Assembly: GCF_011947195.1 (NCBI RefSeq)
Contig: NZ_JAATVY010000041.1
Coordinates: 1-40,379 of the forward strand
Source of the DNA: Planosporangium thailandense
Lineage (GTDB): Bacteria; Actinomycetota; Actinomycetes; Mycobacteriales; Micromonosporaceae
Length of the DNA stretch: 40,379 nt
Direction of reading: 5' to 3'
This document shows positions 16,163 to 24,181 of the stretch, piece by piece. The notes below the pieces were generated by a model, which was not told the origin of the DNA, searched no databases, and was given only the letters and a program-made list of their open reading frames with translations. The translations under genes were made by a program, and so were the position numbers. The first letter of the stretch is position 1; every line of letters begins with the position of its first letter.

Positions 16163-16554
16163 GCGCGAAACCGGATGACGAGCGCGGATCGGCTTCGCTG
16201 TGGCTGCTCGGGGTCGGGCTCGCGGTGTTGACCTTCGCGGGCGCGGTAGCCGGGGCAGGTTCGGCGCTCATCGCCAGACACCGCGCTCAGGCAGCCGCGG
16301 ACCTGGGCGCGCTCGCGGGCGCGGTGCGGGCCGGGGAAGGTGACGACGTGGCGTGCGACCGGGCCGGGCGTGTGGCCGCCGCCAACGACGCCCGGCTGGT
16401 GGAGTGTCGGCTGGACGGGCTCGACGTGGTGGTCGGCGTGGAGTCGGATGCGGCGGGTCTCGGTCGGGCGGCCGGTCCGGTACGGGCGTGGGCCCGTGCC
16501 GGACCGGCCCGCTCCCCAGCCGCGATCATTGGGCGCGACCCGGACTCTCCATGA
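16159..16554 (+). CDS. Rv3654c-like TadE-family small protein
   Basis: The 131-residue protein begins with a short hydrophilic stretch, ERGSASLWLLGVGLAVLTFAGAVAGAG as a membrane helix, then ARHRAQAAADLGALAG and a small domain with two Cys (VACDRAG, LVECRLDG). This matches the Rv3654c-type TadE/G-like proteins that end actinobacterial Tad operons, probably as a minor exported or cell-wall component. It lacks the Glu at +5 of true pilins. The GTG at 16159 overlaps the TadE stop. It ends exactly where the convergent helicase gene ends. Confidence 0.87.
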   Translation: MSAKPDDERGSASLWLLGVGLAVLTFAGAVAGAGSALIARHRAQAAADLGALAGAVRAGEGDDVACDRAGRVAAANDARLVECRLDGLDVVVGVESDAAGLGRAAGPVRAWARAGPARSPAAIIGRDPDSP

Positions 16555-18909
16555 TCACGGGGTACGGGCGGCGCCGGCCAGCTCCTCCAGGACCAGGTCG
16601 AGTACGCGTACGGCGTCATCCTTGGCCAGCGGGGAGTTGCCGTTGCCGCACTTGGGCGACTGCACGCACGACGGGCAGCCGCTCTCGCATCCGCACGACG
16701 CGATCGCCGACCTGGTGGCGCCCAGCCACTCGGCCGCGACGGCGAAGGCCCGTTCCGCGAAGCCGGCGCCGCCCGGGTGGCCGTCGTAGACGAAGACGGT
16801 GGGCGCGTCCGTGTCGGGGTGGGCGGCCGTGGACAGGCCGCCGATGTCCCACCGGTCACACGTCGCCACCAGCGGCAGCAATCCGATCGACGCGTGTTCG
16901 GCGGCGTGCAGGGCACCCGGCACGTCCGCGGCCCGCACCCCGGCGTCGGCCAGCGCGCCGGGCGACACCGTCCACCAGACGGCGACGGTACGCAGGCAGC
17001 GCTCCGGCAGGTCGAGCGGGCGGGTGTCCATCACCTCGCCGGTGCTGATGCGTCGACGCTGGTAGGCGACGACCTGGTTGGTCACCTCGACGTCGCCGAG
17101 GAACAACCCCACCGGGCCGGCGTCGACGTACGAGCGCACCGACAGCACCGACAGGTCGGTCACCTCGCGGGCGTGCGTGGTGAAGTCGGGCTCCTCGGCG
17201 TGCACCAGCGCGACCGCGTCGTCGAGGTCGAGGTCGTCGACGACGTACGACACGCCCTGGTGCAGGTAGACGGCACCGGGGTGGACCTGGACATGCGCCG
17301 AGGCGCCGTCGACCGTGCCGAGCAGCCGGCCGGTCTTCGACTCGACCACGACCACCTGGGCGCCGCCGGAGCCGCGCAGATCGACCTCGGGCCGACCCCG
17401 TTGGGTCCAGTACCAGCCGGTGGGGCGCTTGCGCAGCACGCCCTGCTCAACCAGCGCCGCCACCGCGTCCGAGGCCGCCTGTCCGCCGAAGAGCTCCAGG
17501 TCGGCGGGCGTCAGGGGCAGTTCCGAGGCGGCGCACGCCAGTTGCGGACCGAGCACGTACGGGTTGGTCGGGTCGAGCACCGTCGCCTCGACGGGGCGGG
17601 AGAACAACGCCGCCGGGTGGTGGATGAGGTAGGTGTCGAGCGGGTCGTCGCGGGCCACGAGGACGCACAGCGACTCCCGGCCCGACCGGCCCGCCCGTCC
17701 GGCCTGCTGCCACAGCGAGGCGAGCGTTCCCGGATAGCCGGCGAGAATGACGGCGTCCAGGCCCGACAGGTCGACGCCGAGTTCGAGCGCGTTCGTGGCG
17801 GCCAGGCCGAGCAGGTCACCGTCGAGCAGCGCCCGCTCGAGTACCCGGCGCTCCTCGCGCAGGTAACCGGCGCGGTACGCGGCGACGTACTCCCCGAGGC
17901 CGGGCGCCGCGTCGTCGAGCGAACGCCGGGCCATCGCGGCGACCACCTCGGCGCCCCGCCGGGACCGTACGAACGCCAGGGTGCGTACCCCGTGCGCCAC
18001 CGTGTCGGCGAGCAGGTCGGCGGTCTCCCGCAGCGCTGACTTCCGCACCGGCGCGGCGTCCTCGACCGCCTCGCTGACGTCGGCGGCCAGGCCGGTCACC
18101 GGGTTGAGCAGCGGCGGCTCCCACAGCGCGAACGTCGTCGCGCCGCGCGGCGAGCCGTCCGCGGTCACCTCGGTCACGGGTACCCCGGCCAGGCGCTCCG
18201 CGGTGCCACCGGGGTCACCGACGGTCGCCGAGGCGAACGCGAAGACCGGCTCGCGGCCGTACCGGGCGGCGATCCGCCGCAGGCGGCGCAGGACGTGCGC
18301 CACGTGGGATCCGAAGACCCCCCGGTAGGCGTGGCACTCGTCGACCACGACGTACGCCAGCCGCCGGAGGAAGGTCGTCCACGCCCCGTGGCCCGGCAGG
18401 ATGCCGTGGTGGAGCATGTCAGGGTTCGTCAGGACGAAGCGGGCGTGCTGGCGTACCCATTCGCGCTCTTCGCGCGGGGTGTCTCCGTCGTACCCGGCCG
18501 GCCGGACGCCGGGTAGGTCCAGCGCGGCCAGGGTGCGCAGCTGGTCGGCGGCGAGCGCCTTGGTCGGGGCCAGGTACAGCACCGTGGCGCGCGGGTCGTC
18601 GAGCAGGTGCGCGAGCGTGGGCAGCTGGTACGCCAGCGACTTCCCGGAGGCGGTGCCTGTGGCGACGACCACGTGCCGCCCGCTGTGCAGCAGATCGGCG
18701 GCCCTGGCCTGGTGCTCCCACGGTGAGGTGACGCCGCGACCGGCGAACGCCCGGCGCAGGTCCGGCGTCACCCACTCCGGCCAGGGGACCCGTTCGCCGG
18801 GCCGCGCCGGTACGCGCTCGACGTGTGTGAGCGGTGTCGCCTGCCGTCCCCGCAGCAGCCGATCCAACAACTCTGCCGGCTCGGGCAATACGCTCGTCAC
18901 GATCTGCAC
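16555..18909 (-). CDS. DEAD/DEAH-box helicase with C-terminal Cys cluster (MrfA/YprA-like)
   Basis: The 784-residue protein is a superfamily 2 helicase. Visible motifs are GTASGKS (Walker A), YLAPTKALAADQ (Ia), VVDECHAYRG (DEAH-type motif II), FASATVGDP (III) and in RecA2 YRAGYLREERR, AATNALELGVD and GRAGRSG. The C-terminal third carries a DUF1998-like region with CDRW and the cluster CGCESGCPSCVQSPKCGNGN that should bind zinc. MrfA in Bacillus, with this domain set, acts in repair of mitomycin damage; that role here is inference. Start is GTG 18909 or GTG 18900; neither has a good ribosome site. It is divergent from bldG, an arrangement I recall from Streptomyces. Confidence 0.93.
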   Translation of the reverse strand: MQIVTSVLPEPAELLDRLLRGRQATPLTHVERVPARPGERVPWPEWVTPDLRRAFAGRGVTSPWEHQARAADLLHSGRHVVVATGTASGKSLAYQLPTLAHLLDDPRATVLYLAPTKALAADQLRTLAALDLPGVRPAGYDGDTPREEREWVRQHARFVLTNPDMLHHGILPGHGAWTTFLRRLAYVVVDECHAYRGVFGSHVAHVLRRLRRIAARYGREPVFAFASATVGDPGGTAERLAGVPVTEVTADGSPRGATTFALWEPPLLNPVTGLAADVSEAVEDAAPVRKSALRETADLLADTVAHGVRTLAFVRSRRGAEVVAAMARRSLDDAAPGLGEYVAAYRAGYLREERRVLERALLDGDLLGLAATNALELGVDLSGLDAVILAGYPGTLASLWQQAGRAGRSGRESLCVLVARDDPLDTYLIHHPAALFSRPVEATVLDPTNPYVLGPQLACAASELPLTPADLELFGGQAASDAVAALVEQGVLRKRPTGWYWTQRGRPEVDLRGSGGAQVVVVESKTGRLLGTVDGASAHVQVHPGAVYLHQGVSYVVDDLDLDDAVALVHAEEPDFTTHAREVTDLSVLSVRSYVDAGPVGLFLGDVEVTNQVVAYQRRRISTGEVMDTRPLDLPERCLRTVAVWWTVSPGALADAGVRAADVPGALHAAEHASIGLLPLVATCDRWDIGGLSTAAHPDTDAPTVFVYDGHPGGAGFAERAFAVAAEWLGATRSAIASCGCESGCPSCVQSPKCGNGNSPLAKDDAVRVLDLVLEELAGAARTP

Positions 18910-19072
18910 TTTGACACCACGGAGGCGTTACCGTCCACGCTCGGATGGGCCGAACGGACGTGTTCACGGTGCCGAATGACCAGGGACGCGTCGCCCGCCC
19001 GTAGGGTCGATGGTTAGATTCCCGCAGGGGACTTGCGGTGCCGCCAGCGGCACCACGGTTGAGGAGGTCCGC
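18910..19072. promoter_or_regulatory. Divergent promoter region, helicase / bldG
   Basis: The 163-bp gap must drive both genes. Toward bldG, TGACCA near 18975 and TAGGGT near 19005 give a loose -35/-10 pair with about 19 bp spacing. The bldG ribosome site GAGGAGG is near 19062. TTGACA at 18911-18916 has no matching -10. Confidence 0.35.
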
Positions 19073-19435
19073 ATGGAGTTGTCGCTGTCGACCCGCACCG
19101 TCGACGATCACACGGTGCTCGAGGTCGGTGGCGAGGTCGACGTCTACACCGCTCCGCGGTTGCGTGAGCGCCTCGTCGAACTGGTCGAGGCCGGCGCGCG
19201 TAGCGTGATCGTCGACCTGAGCCGCGTCGAGTTCCTGGACTCGACCGGACTGGGCGTTCTGGTGGGAGCACTCAAGCGGCTGCGGGCCGCTGGAGGCACG
19301 CTGGCGCTGGTCTGCGGCCACGAACGGTTGCTGAAGATCTTCCGGATCACCGCACTTGACCGGGTCTTCGCGCTGTACGACTCGGTGGAGGCCGCCACCG
19401 CGGCTACGGACGCTGACCCGGGCCAGTCGGCGTAA
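19073..19435 (+). CDS. bldG: Anti-sigma-factor antagonist BldG
   Basis: The 120-residue STAS-domain protein is close to Streptomyces BldG throughout: [20 protein letters not shown] at the N-terminus and [19 protein letters not shown] in the middle. Ser57 in LDSTGLG is the residue that is phosphorylated in this family to release the partner. In Streptomyces, BldG is needed for aerial growth and antibiotic production by binding anti-sigma factors such as that encoded next door. The ATG at 19073 follows a strong GAGGAGG. It is 2 bp from the next gene, so both are co-transcribed. Confidence 0.95.
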   Translation: MELSLSTRTVDDHTVLEVGGEVDVYTAPRLRERLVELVEAGARSVIVDLSRVEFLDSTGLGVLVGALKRLRAAGGTLALVCGHERLLKIFRITALDRVFALYDSVEAATAATDADPGQSA

Positions 19436-19437
19436 CG

Positions 19438-19914
19438 ATGCCGACGGTCCGCCTGTCGTTCTCGCCGGCACCGGCACACGTTCGCACCGCGCGTCTCGTC
19501 GCGGTCGCCGTGGCTCGCCGTGCCGGCGTGGCCGATGCGCTGCTGGAGGAGATCCGGCTGGCCATCGGCGAGGCCTGCTCGCGTGCGGTTGCGCTGCACC
19601 GTTCGCAGGGCACGGACAGCCTCATCGACATGGCGATGGACAACGGGGACCGGTTCACCGTGCGGGTGGTGGACCGGGCGGTCGAGGGGCCCGCGACGAC
19701 CGCGGCGACGTCCGATCCTGCCGCGTTCCTGGTCGATGACGCGCCGGCGGTCGAGGTGCCCGAGACGCTTGCCGAGGAGGCGGTGGCCGCCCGGATGGGG
19801 CTCGCCCTGCTCGCCGGCCTCGTCGACGATCTGAGGGTCAGCGCCGTGCCCGGCGGCTCGGGCACCGAGGTCAGCATGTCCTGGCCGGTCACCCGCCGGC
19901 CCGCCGACGCCTGA
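19438..19914 (+). CDS. Anti-sigma-like GHKL protein, BldG partner
   Basis: The 158-residue protein has the layout of an RsbW/SpoIIAB-type ATP-binding anti-sigma factor and follows bldG after 2 bp. The N-box reads IRLAIGEACSRAV (39-51): Glu45 is kept, but the Mg-binding Asn is Arg49. No clear D-x-G-x-G box is seen; VVDRAVEG sits in its place. Its kinase activity is therefore in doubt, as in the Streptomyces protein next to BldG as I recall it. Its last codons RPADA plus TGA are the first unit of a 15-bp tandem repeat that continues downstream. Confidence 0.85.
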   Translation: MPTVRLSFSPAPAHVRTARLVAVAVARRAGVADALLEEIRLAIGEACSRAVALHRSQGTDSLIDMAMDNGDRFTVRVVDRAVEGPATTAATSDPAAFLVDDAPAVEVPETLAEEAVAARMGLALLAGLVDDLRVSAVPGGSGTEVSMSWPVTRRPADA

Positions 19915-20001
19915 CCCGCCGACGCCCGACCCGCCGACGCCCGACCCGCCGGCGCCTGACCCGCCGGCACCCGACCCACCGGCGCCCGACCCGCCGGCCC
20001 C
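19900..20001 (+). repeat. 15-bp tandem repeat containing the anti-sigma stop codon
   Basis: Almost seven units of CCCGCCGACGCCTGA or close variants run from 19900. Units 1 and 4 end in TGA and the others mostly in CGA, so the gene's stop is one variant base in the repeat. A TGA-to-CGA change in unit 1 would add about 15 residues of RPADA type before unit 4 stops translation. Confidence 0.85.
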
Positions 20002-20072
20002 ACGGGCCCACTCACGCGAGGCCCGCCGACTCCAGACCCGCCCGGCGCCGACCGGCGACCCCGCGTCACCCG

Positions 20073-20121
20073 AAAGGGGGGCGGTACCGCACCAAGTTGG
20101 TGCGGTACCGCCCCCCTTTTT
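20073..20121 (+). terminator. Rho-independent terminator of the bldG operon
   Basis: A perfect 18-bp stem (20076-20093 with 20099-20116), extended by three A-T pairs, closes a 5-nt AAGTT loop and is followed by TTTTT. This is the most classical intrinsic terminator in the window and separates bldG from hppA. Confidence 0.93.
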
Positions 20122-20271
20122 CGTTCCGGCGGTTCGCGTGTGGAAGCGGACTTCGTGGGCACCTGCTGGGAGCGTTTCCAATACGAAGCCGGCTAACACG
20201 TCGGCGTACGCCGATACGACACAACGGTCGCCGGTGTGACCGCGCACACGTTCGGCGGTTACAGTACGCGG

Positions 20272-20283
20272 GTCATATATGAC
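20272..20283. promoter_or_regulatory. 12-bp perfect palindrome GTCATATATGAC
   Basis: A perfect palindrome in an AT-rich patch about 120 bp upstream of hppA. It could be an operator or overlap a -10 element (TATATG). No matching regulator is known to me. Confidence 0.4.
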
Positions 20284-20401
20284 ATCCCGGATGCCCGTAC
20301 CCCGGGTGAACTGGATGTCGGGGCGCCCCGCGTGAAGACTGGACCGTTGGCGTGTCGTCTGCGGTGCCCGTCATGCGTGCTTGGTATCAGGAGGACGACG
20401 A

Positions 20402-22741
20402 ATGTCCGGGCAACTTCACTTCGCCAAAGGGGGCGAGGTGACCCTCACTGGTGGCAACCTGACCTACATCATCGTCGCCGCGGTCATCGCTCTAGTAGCG
20501 CTTGGATTCGCGGCGGCCCTGGTCAAGGCGGTTCTTGCCACCAACAGGGGCACAGAGAAAATGCAGGAGATCGCCGGGGCGGTACAGGAGGGCGCTACGG
20601 CGTACCTGTTCCGTCAGTTCAAGACCCTCGGCATCTTCGTCGTGATCGCGGTCGTGCTGCTGTTCGTGCTCCCGGTGAACGACGCGGGGACGCACGAGAC
20701 GGCGGTCAAGATCGGCCGTGCGCTCTTCTTCATCATCGGCGCGGTCTTCTCCGCGTTCATCGGTGGTGCCGGGATGGCGATGGCCACCCGGGCCAACCTG
20801 AGGGTCGCCGCGGCCGCCCGGGAGGCAGAGGGCGGACGTGAGAAGGCGATGCAGATCGCGTTCCGTACGGGTGGCGTCGTCGGGTTCCTCACCGTCGGCC
20901 TGGGCCTGCTCGGCGCGTCGATCGTCGTACTGATCTACAAGGGCAACGCTCCGACGGTCCTGGAGGGCTTCGGTTTCGGGGCCGCGCTGCTCGCGATGTT
21001 CATGCGGGTCGGCGGCGGCATCTTCACGAAGGCCGCCGACGTCGGCGCCGACCTGGTCGGCAAGGTCGAGAAGAACATCCCCGAGGACGACCCGCGCAAC
21101 GCGGCCACCATCGCCGACAACGTCGGCGACAACGTCGGCGACTGCGCCGGCATGGCGGCCGACCTGTTCGAGTCGTACGCGGTGACCCTGGTCGCGGCGC
21201 TGATCCTCGGCAAGGCCGCGTTCGGCAGCCACGGTCTCATCTTCCCGCTGATCGTCCCCACGATCGGCGTGCTGACGGCGATCGTCGGTGTGTTCATCAC
21301 CCGGCTGCGGAAGTCCGACCGCTCCGGCCTCACCGCGATCAACCGGTCCTTCTACCTGTCCGCGCTGATCTCGGCCGTCCTCGTGGCCATCGCCGCGTTC
21401 TTCTACCTGCCGGCCACGTTCGGCGACCTGGACGGCACGTCGCTGACCAGCAGCCGCAACCCCCGGGTCATCGCCATCGTCGCGGTGGTCATCGGCATCG
21501 TGCTCGCCGCGATCATCCAGGCCCTGACCGGGTACTTCACGGAGACGGGCCGCCGTCCCGTGCGGGACATCGGCAAGACCGCGCTGACCGGCCCGGCCAC
21601 CGTGGTGCTCTCCGGCGTGAGCGTCGGTTTCGAGTCCGCGGTGTACTCGGCGATCGTGATCGCGGCCGGCGTGTACGGCGCGTTCCTGCTCGGCGGTGGA
21701 TCGATCACGCTGTCGCTGTTCGCCGTGGCGCTCGCCGGCACCGGCCTGCTCACCACCGTCGGTGTGATCGTCGCCATGGACACCTTCGGCCCGATCAGCG
21801 ACAACGCGCAGGGTATCGCCGAGATGTCCGGCGACATCGACGAGCACGGCGCCCGTACCCTCACCGAGCTCGACGCGGTCGGCAACACGACCAAGGCGAT
21901 CACCAAGGGCATCGCGATCGCGACGGCGGTCCTCGCCGCGACCGCGCTGTTCGGGTCGTACACCGACACCGTCAGCACCGCCCTGCGCAACGCCAACGTG
22001 GGCACGGCGCTCGACCAGATCCTCAACGTGGCCAACCCGAGCAACCTGGTCGGGCTGGTACTCGGCGCGGCGGTCGTGTTCCTGTTCTCCGGCCTCGCGA
22101 TCAACGCGGTCTCGCGGTCGGCGGGCGCGGTCGTGTTCGAGGTGCGCCGCCAGTTCCGCGACTTCCCGGGGATCATGGACGGCACCCAGCGGCCCGAGTA
22201 CGGCAAGGTCGTCGACATCTGCACCCGGGACGCCCAGCGCGAGCTGATGACTCCCGGCCTGCTCGCGGTCATGGCTCCCGTCGCGGTCGGCTTCGGCCTC
22301 GGCATCGGCCCGCTGGCCGCCTACCTGGCCGGCGTGGTCGGGACGGGCACGCTGATGGCGCTGTTCCTGGCCAACTCCGGTGGCGCCTGGGACAACGCGA
22401 AGAAGCTGGTCGAGGACGGCCACTTCGGCGGTAAGGGGTCCGACGCGCACGCCGCGACGGTCATCGGCGACACCGTCGGTGACCCGTTCAAGGACACCGC
22501 CGGCCCGGCGATCAACCCGCTGATGAAGGTGATGAACCTGGTCGCGCTGCTCATCGCGCCGGCCGTGGTCACCTACAGCACGGGCGACAACAAGAACACG
22601 CCGCTGCGTATCACCATCGCGGTCGTGGCCGCGCTGATGGTAGTCGCCGCGGTGACGTTCAGCAAGCGCAAGCCGATCGCCATGTCCGAAGGCGGCGATG
22701 CGGACGTGCCCGCCGAGAAGCAGGCGAAGGTCACCGCCTGA
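20402..22741 (+). CDS. hppA: Proton-translocating membrane pyrophosphatase, K+-independent type
   Basis: The 779-residue polytopic protein has about 15-16 hydrophobic helices and the pyrophosphate site of H+-PPases: DVGADLVGKVE (from about residue 213), NIPEDDPRN and ADNVGDNVGDCAGMAADLFE, plus the C-terminal GDTVGDPFKDTAGPAINP. It couples pyrophosphate hydrolysis to proton export. The motif GNTTKAITKG places Lys498 where K+-independent enzymes have Lys and K+-dependent ones Ala, so it should be K+-independent. The ATG at 20402 follows AGGAGG. It is flanked by strong hairpins on both sides and is probably monocistronic. Streptomyces carries the same gene near bldG and topA. Confidence 0.97.
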   Translation: MSGQLHFAKGGEVTLTGGNLTYIIVAAVIALVALGFAAALVKAVLATNRGTEKMQEIAGAVQEGATAYLFRQFKTLGIFVVIAVVLLFVLPVNDAGTHETAVKIGRALFFIIGAVFSAFIGGAGMAMATRANLRVAAAAREAEGGREKAMQIAFRTGGVVGFLTVGLGLLGASIVVLIYKGNAPTVLEGFGFGAALLAMFMRVGGGIFTKAADVGADLVGKVEKNIPEDDPRNAATIADNVGDNVGDCAGMAADLFESYAVTLVAALILGKAAFGSHGLIFPLIVPTIGVLTAIVGVFITRLRKSDRSGLTAINRSFYLSALISAVLVAIAAFFYLPATFGDLDGTSLTSSRNPRVIAIVAVVIGIVLAAIIQALTGYFTETGRRPVRDIGKTALTGPATVVLSGVSVGFESAVYSAIVIAAGVYGAFLLGGGSITLSLFAVALAGTGLLTTVGVIVAMDTFGPISDNAQGIAEMSGDIDEHGARTLTELDAVGNTTKAITKGIAIATAVLAATALFGSYTDTVSTALRNANVGTALDQILNVANPSNLVGLVLGAAVVFLFSGLAINAVSRSAGAVVFEVRRQFRDFPGIMDGTQRPEYGKVVDICTRDAQRELMTPGLLAVMAPVAVGFGLGIGPLAAYLAGVVGTGTLMALFLANSGGAWDNAKKLVEDGHFGGKGSDAHAATVIGDTVGDPFKDTAGPAINPLMKVMNLVALLIAPAVVTYSTGDNKNTPLRITIAVVAALMVVAAVTFSKRKPIAMSEGGDADVPAEKQAKVTA

Positions 22742-22753
22742 GCCCGGATGACA

Positions 22754-22799
22754 GCAGGGTGCCCCCGTACGACGAGATCGTCGTGCGGGGGCACCCTGC
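22754..22799 (+). terminator. Long hairpin terminator after hppA
   Basis: A 46-nt hairpin, 13 bp beyond the stop, has a 14-bp perfect outer stem and eight more inner pairs (one G-T). No U tract follows. It ends 31 bp before the next start. Confidence 0.8.
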
Positions 22800-22830
22800 G
22801 TTGAGGGCTCTGCGCTCTACGCTGACGGCC

Positions 22831-23427
22831 ATGACGATCACGCTGACGACGATGCCCCTCGTACGCCGCCTCGTGCCGTCATTAACGGTGATCATGATGG
22901 TGCCCGCCGTCCTGAGCGCCGGCTGCGGCTCCGGCAGCGTGAAGAGCGGCGCGGCGGGCACTGGATCGGGTGTGCCGCCGACGGCCTGGGCGAAGTCGGT
23001 GTGCACGGCGCTGTCGCCCTGGCGGGCCCGGCTCGCCAGCCTCACCGGCTCGACGCAGGCGCAGCTGACCAGCACCACCACTCCGGCGCAGGCCAAGCAG
23101 AACCTGGTCGACCTGCTCGGCGGTGCGGAGAGCGCGAGCGAGGCCGCCCGCCAGAAGATCGCCGACGCGGGTACGCCCGCGGTCGACAAGGGCGGCGAGA
23201 TCGCGGCGCGGTTCGTGGCTTCGCTGCAGGCGGCCCGCGACGCGTACGCGCACGCCAGGAGCACCGTCGCCGGCCTCGACACAGGCAACGCGTCCACGTT
23301 CTACACGGCCGTGGCGTCGGCGTTCGACAAGCTTCAGCACGAGTACGCGGCGAGCGCGCTCGACACCGACAAGCTCTCCTCCGCGCCGCTGCGTCAGGCC
23401 TTCAACGAGGTACCCGAGTGTCGTTAG
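22831..23427 (+). CDS. Putative lipoprotein, helical
   Basis: The 198-residue protein has a signal peptide ending in VLSAGC (Cys32 from the ATG at 22831; a second ATG at 22852 would shorten the signal). The mature part is Ala-rich and probably mostly helical, with one early Cys (KSVCTALSPW) and one near the C-terminus (VPECR) that could pair after export. I do not recognise the family. It overlaps the next gene by 10 bp, so both form a two-gene unit between hppA and topA. Confidence 0.8.
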   Translation: MTITLTTMPLVRRLVPSLTVIMMVPAVLSAGCGSGSVKSGAAGTGSGVPPTAWAKSVCTALSPWRARLASLTGSTQAQLTSTTTPAQAKQNLVDLLGGAESASEAARQKIADAGTPAVDKGGEIAARFVASLQAARDAYAHARSTVAGLDTGNASTFYTAVASAFDKLQHEYAASALDTDKLSSAPLRQAFNEVPECR

Positions 23428-24005
23428 ACAGGCAGCTGTCCCTGTTCGGGGTCGAGGCGCGACCGGCGTCGCCGCTCGACTTCGAGGGGCTGCTCGCCGG
23501 GGCCGGCCAGGTGGTCCGGATGGGCGGTACGGCCCGGGTCTCGGTCGTCGTCGACGCCCCGTGGCGGGCCCGGGCGCTGCTGGCCGAGGCGACCGCCCGG
23601 GGCATCCCCGCGACCGGCGAGCGGACGGAGGTCGAGGGGCAGATCCGCTTCCGCACCGCGTACTCGTCGGCCCTCGCCGTCCTGGGCGCGACCTGGCTGC
23701 GCGGCGCGGTGAAGTACCCGCCGCCGGGGTTCGCGCTGGACGGCCGGCGGCTGCGGTTGTGGGCGATCGCCGCCGGCGGGCGCGACGGTTCGGCGGCCTT
23801 CACGCTGGGGCTCGGGATCTCCGACGAGCAGTGCTGGGAGGTCGTCGGTAGCGCGCTCGCGACCGTGGGCCTGCCGGCGACACTGGTCGGGCCGGAGGCC
23901 GAAGGCGGCCCGGCGTACCGGATCGCCGGCCGTCGCCGGCTGGCCCGGCTCGCGGAACTGGTCGGTGATCCACCGGCCGGGGTACCCGGGGAATTTTGGG
24001 TCTGA
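23418..24005 (+). CDS. Conserved-looking hypothetical protein between hppA and topA
   Basis: The 195-residue protein begins at a GTG overlapping the lipoprotein stop (VSLDRQLSLFGVEARP). It has an ordered mix of strands and helices, for example GTARVSVVVDAPWRARALL, TEVEGQIRFRTAYSSALAVLGATWLRGAVKYPP and LRLWAIAAG. No signal or membrane segment is seen. The middle part faintly recalls LAGLIDADG/WhiA-type folds, but I cannot confirm that. Position next to topA suggests a DNA-related role, only as inference. Confidence 0.8.
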   Translation: MSLDRQLSLFGVEARPASPLDFEGLLAGAGQVVRMGGTARVSVVVDAPWRARALLAEATARGIPATGERTEVEGQIRFRTAYSSALAVLGATWLRGAVKYPPPGFALDGRRLRLWAIAAGGRDGSAAFTLGLGISDEQCWEVVGSALATVGLPATLVGPEAEGGPAYRIAGRRRLARLAELVGDPPAGVPGEFWV

Positions 24006-24127
24006 AAACCGGACATGGAAGCGGTAAAACGGGTATGACACCGCTTCTGACTGGCTCCTCGGTGTACGGTGGCGCCGTCCGGACTGTGACGTGCCCCCTA
24101 AACCGGTCGTCGGTCGGCGCGTTACGT

Positions 24128-24156
24128 TTGACAGTCGTTCAGCCGACCGGCTGATA
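24128..24156 (+). promoter_or_regulatory. Possible topA promoter
   Basis: TTGACA at 24128-24133 is a perfect -35 hexamer. The best -10 candidates at 17-19 bp spacing (CTGATA/TGATAT, 24151-24157) are poor. The start codon lies about 25 bp further on. Confidence 0.35.
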
Positions 24157-24181
24157 TCCGCATAGTCTCACGGGGAGAGCC

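Larger units (their letters stand above)
20002..20401. promoter_or_regulatory. Intergenic region upstream of hppA
   Basis: No gene is seen. From left to right it holds the end of the 15-bp repeat, a very strong terminator (20073-20121), an AT-rich patch with the palindrome GTCATATATGAC (20272-20283) that may include the hppA promoter, and the AGGAGG site at about 20389. Confidence 0.6.

Noticed and set aside
19915-20060. Coding continuation of the anti-sigma gene or a separate Pro-rich protein in the 15-bp repeat
   Set aside because: The main frame has stops in units 1 and 4, and the other frames lack a start with a ribosome site.
20492-22450. Long minus-strand open frame inside hppA
   Set aside because: Shadow of the pyrophosphatase; hydrophilic Arg/Asp-rich translation with no domain.
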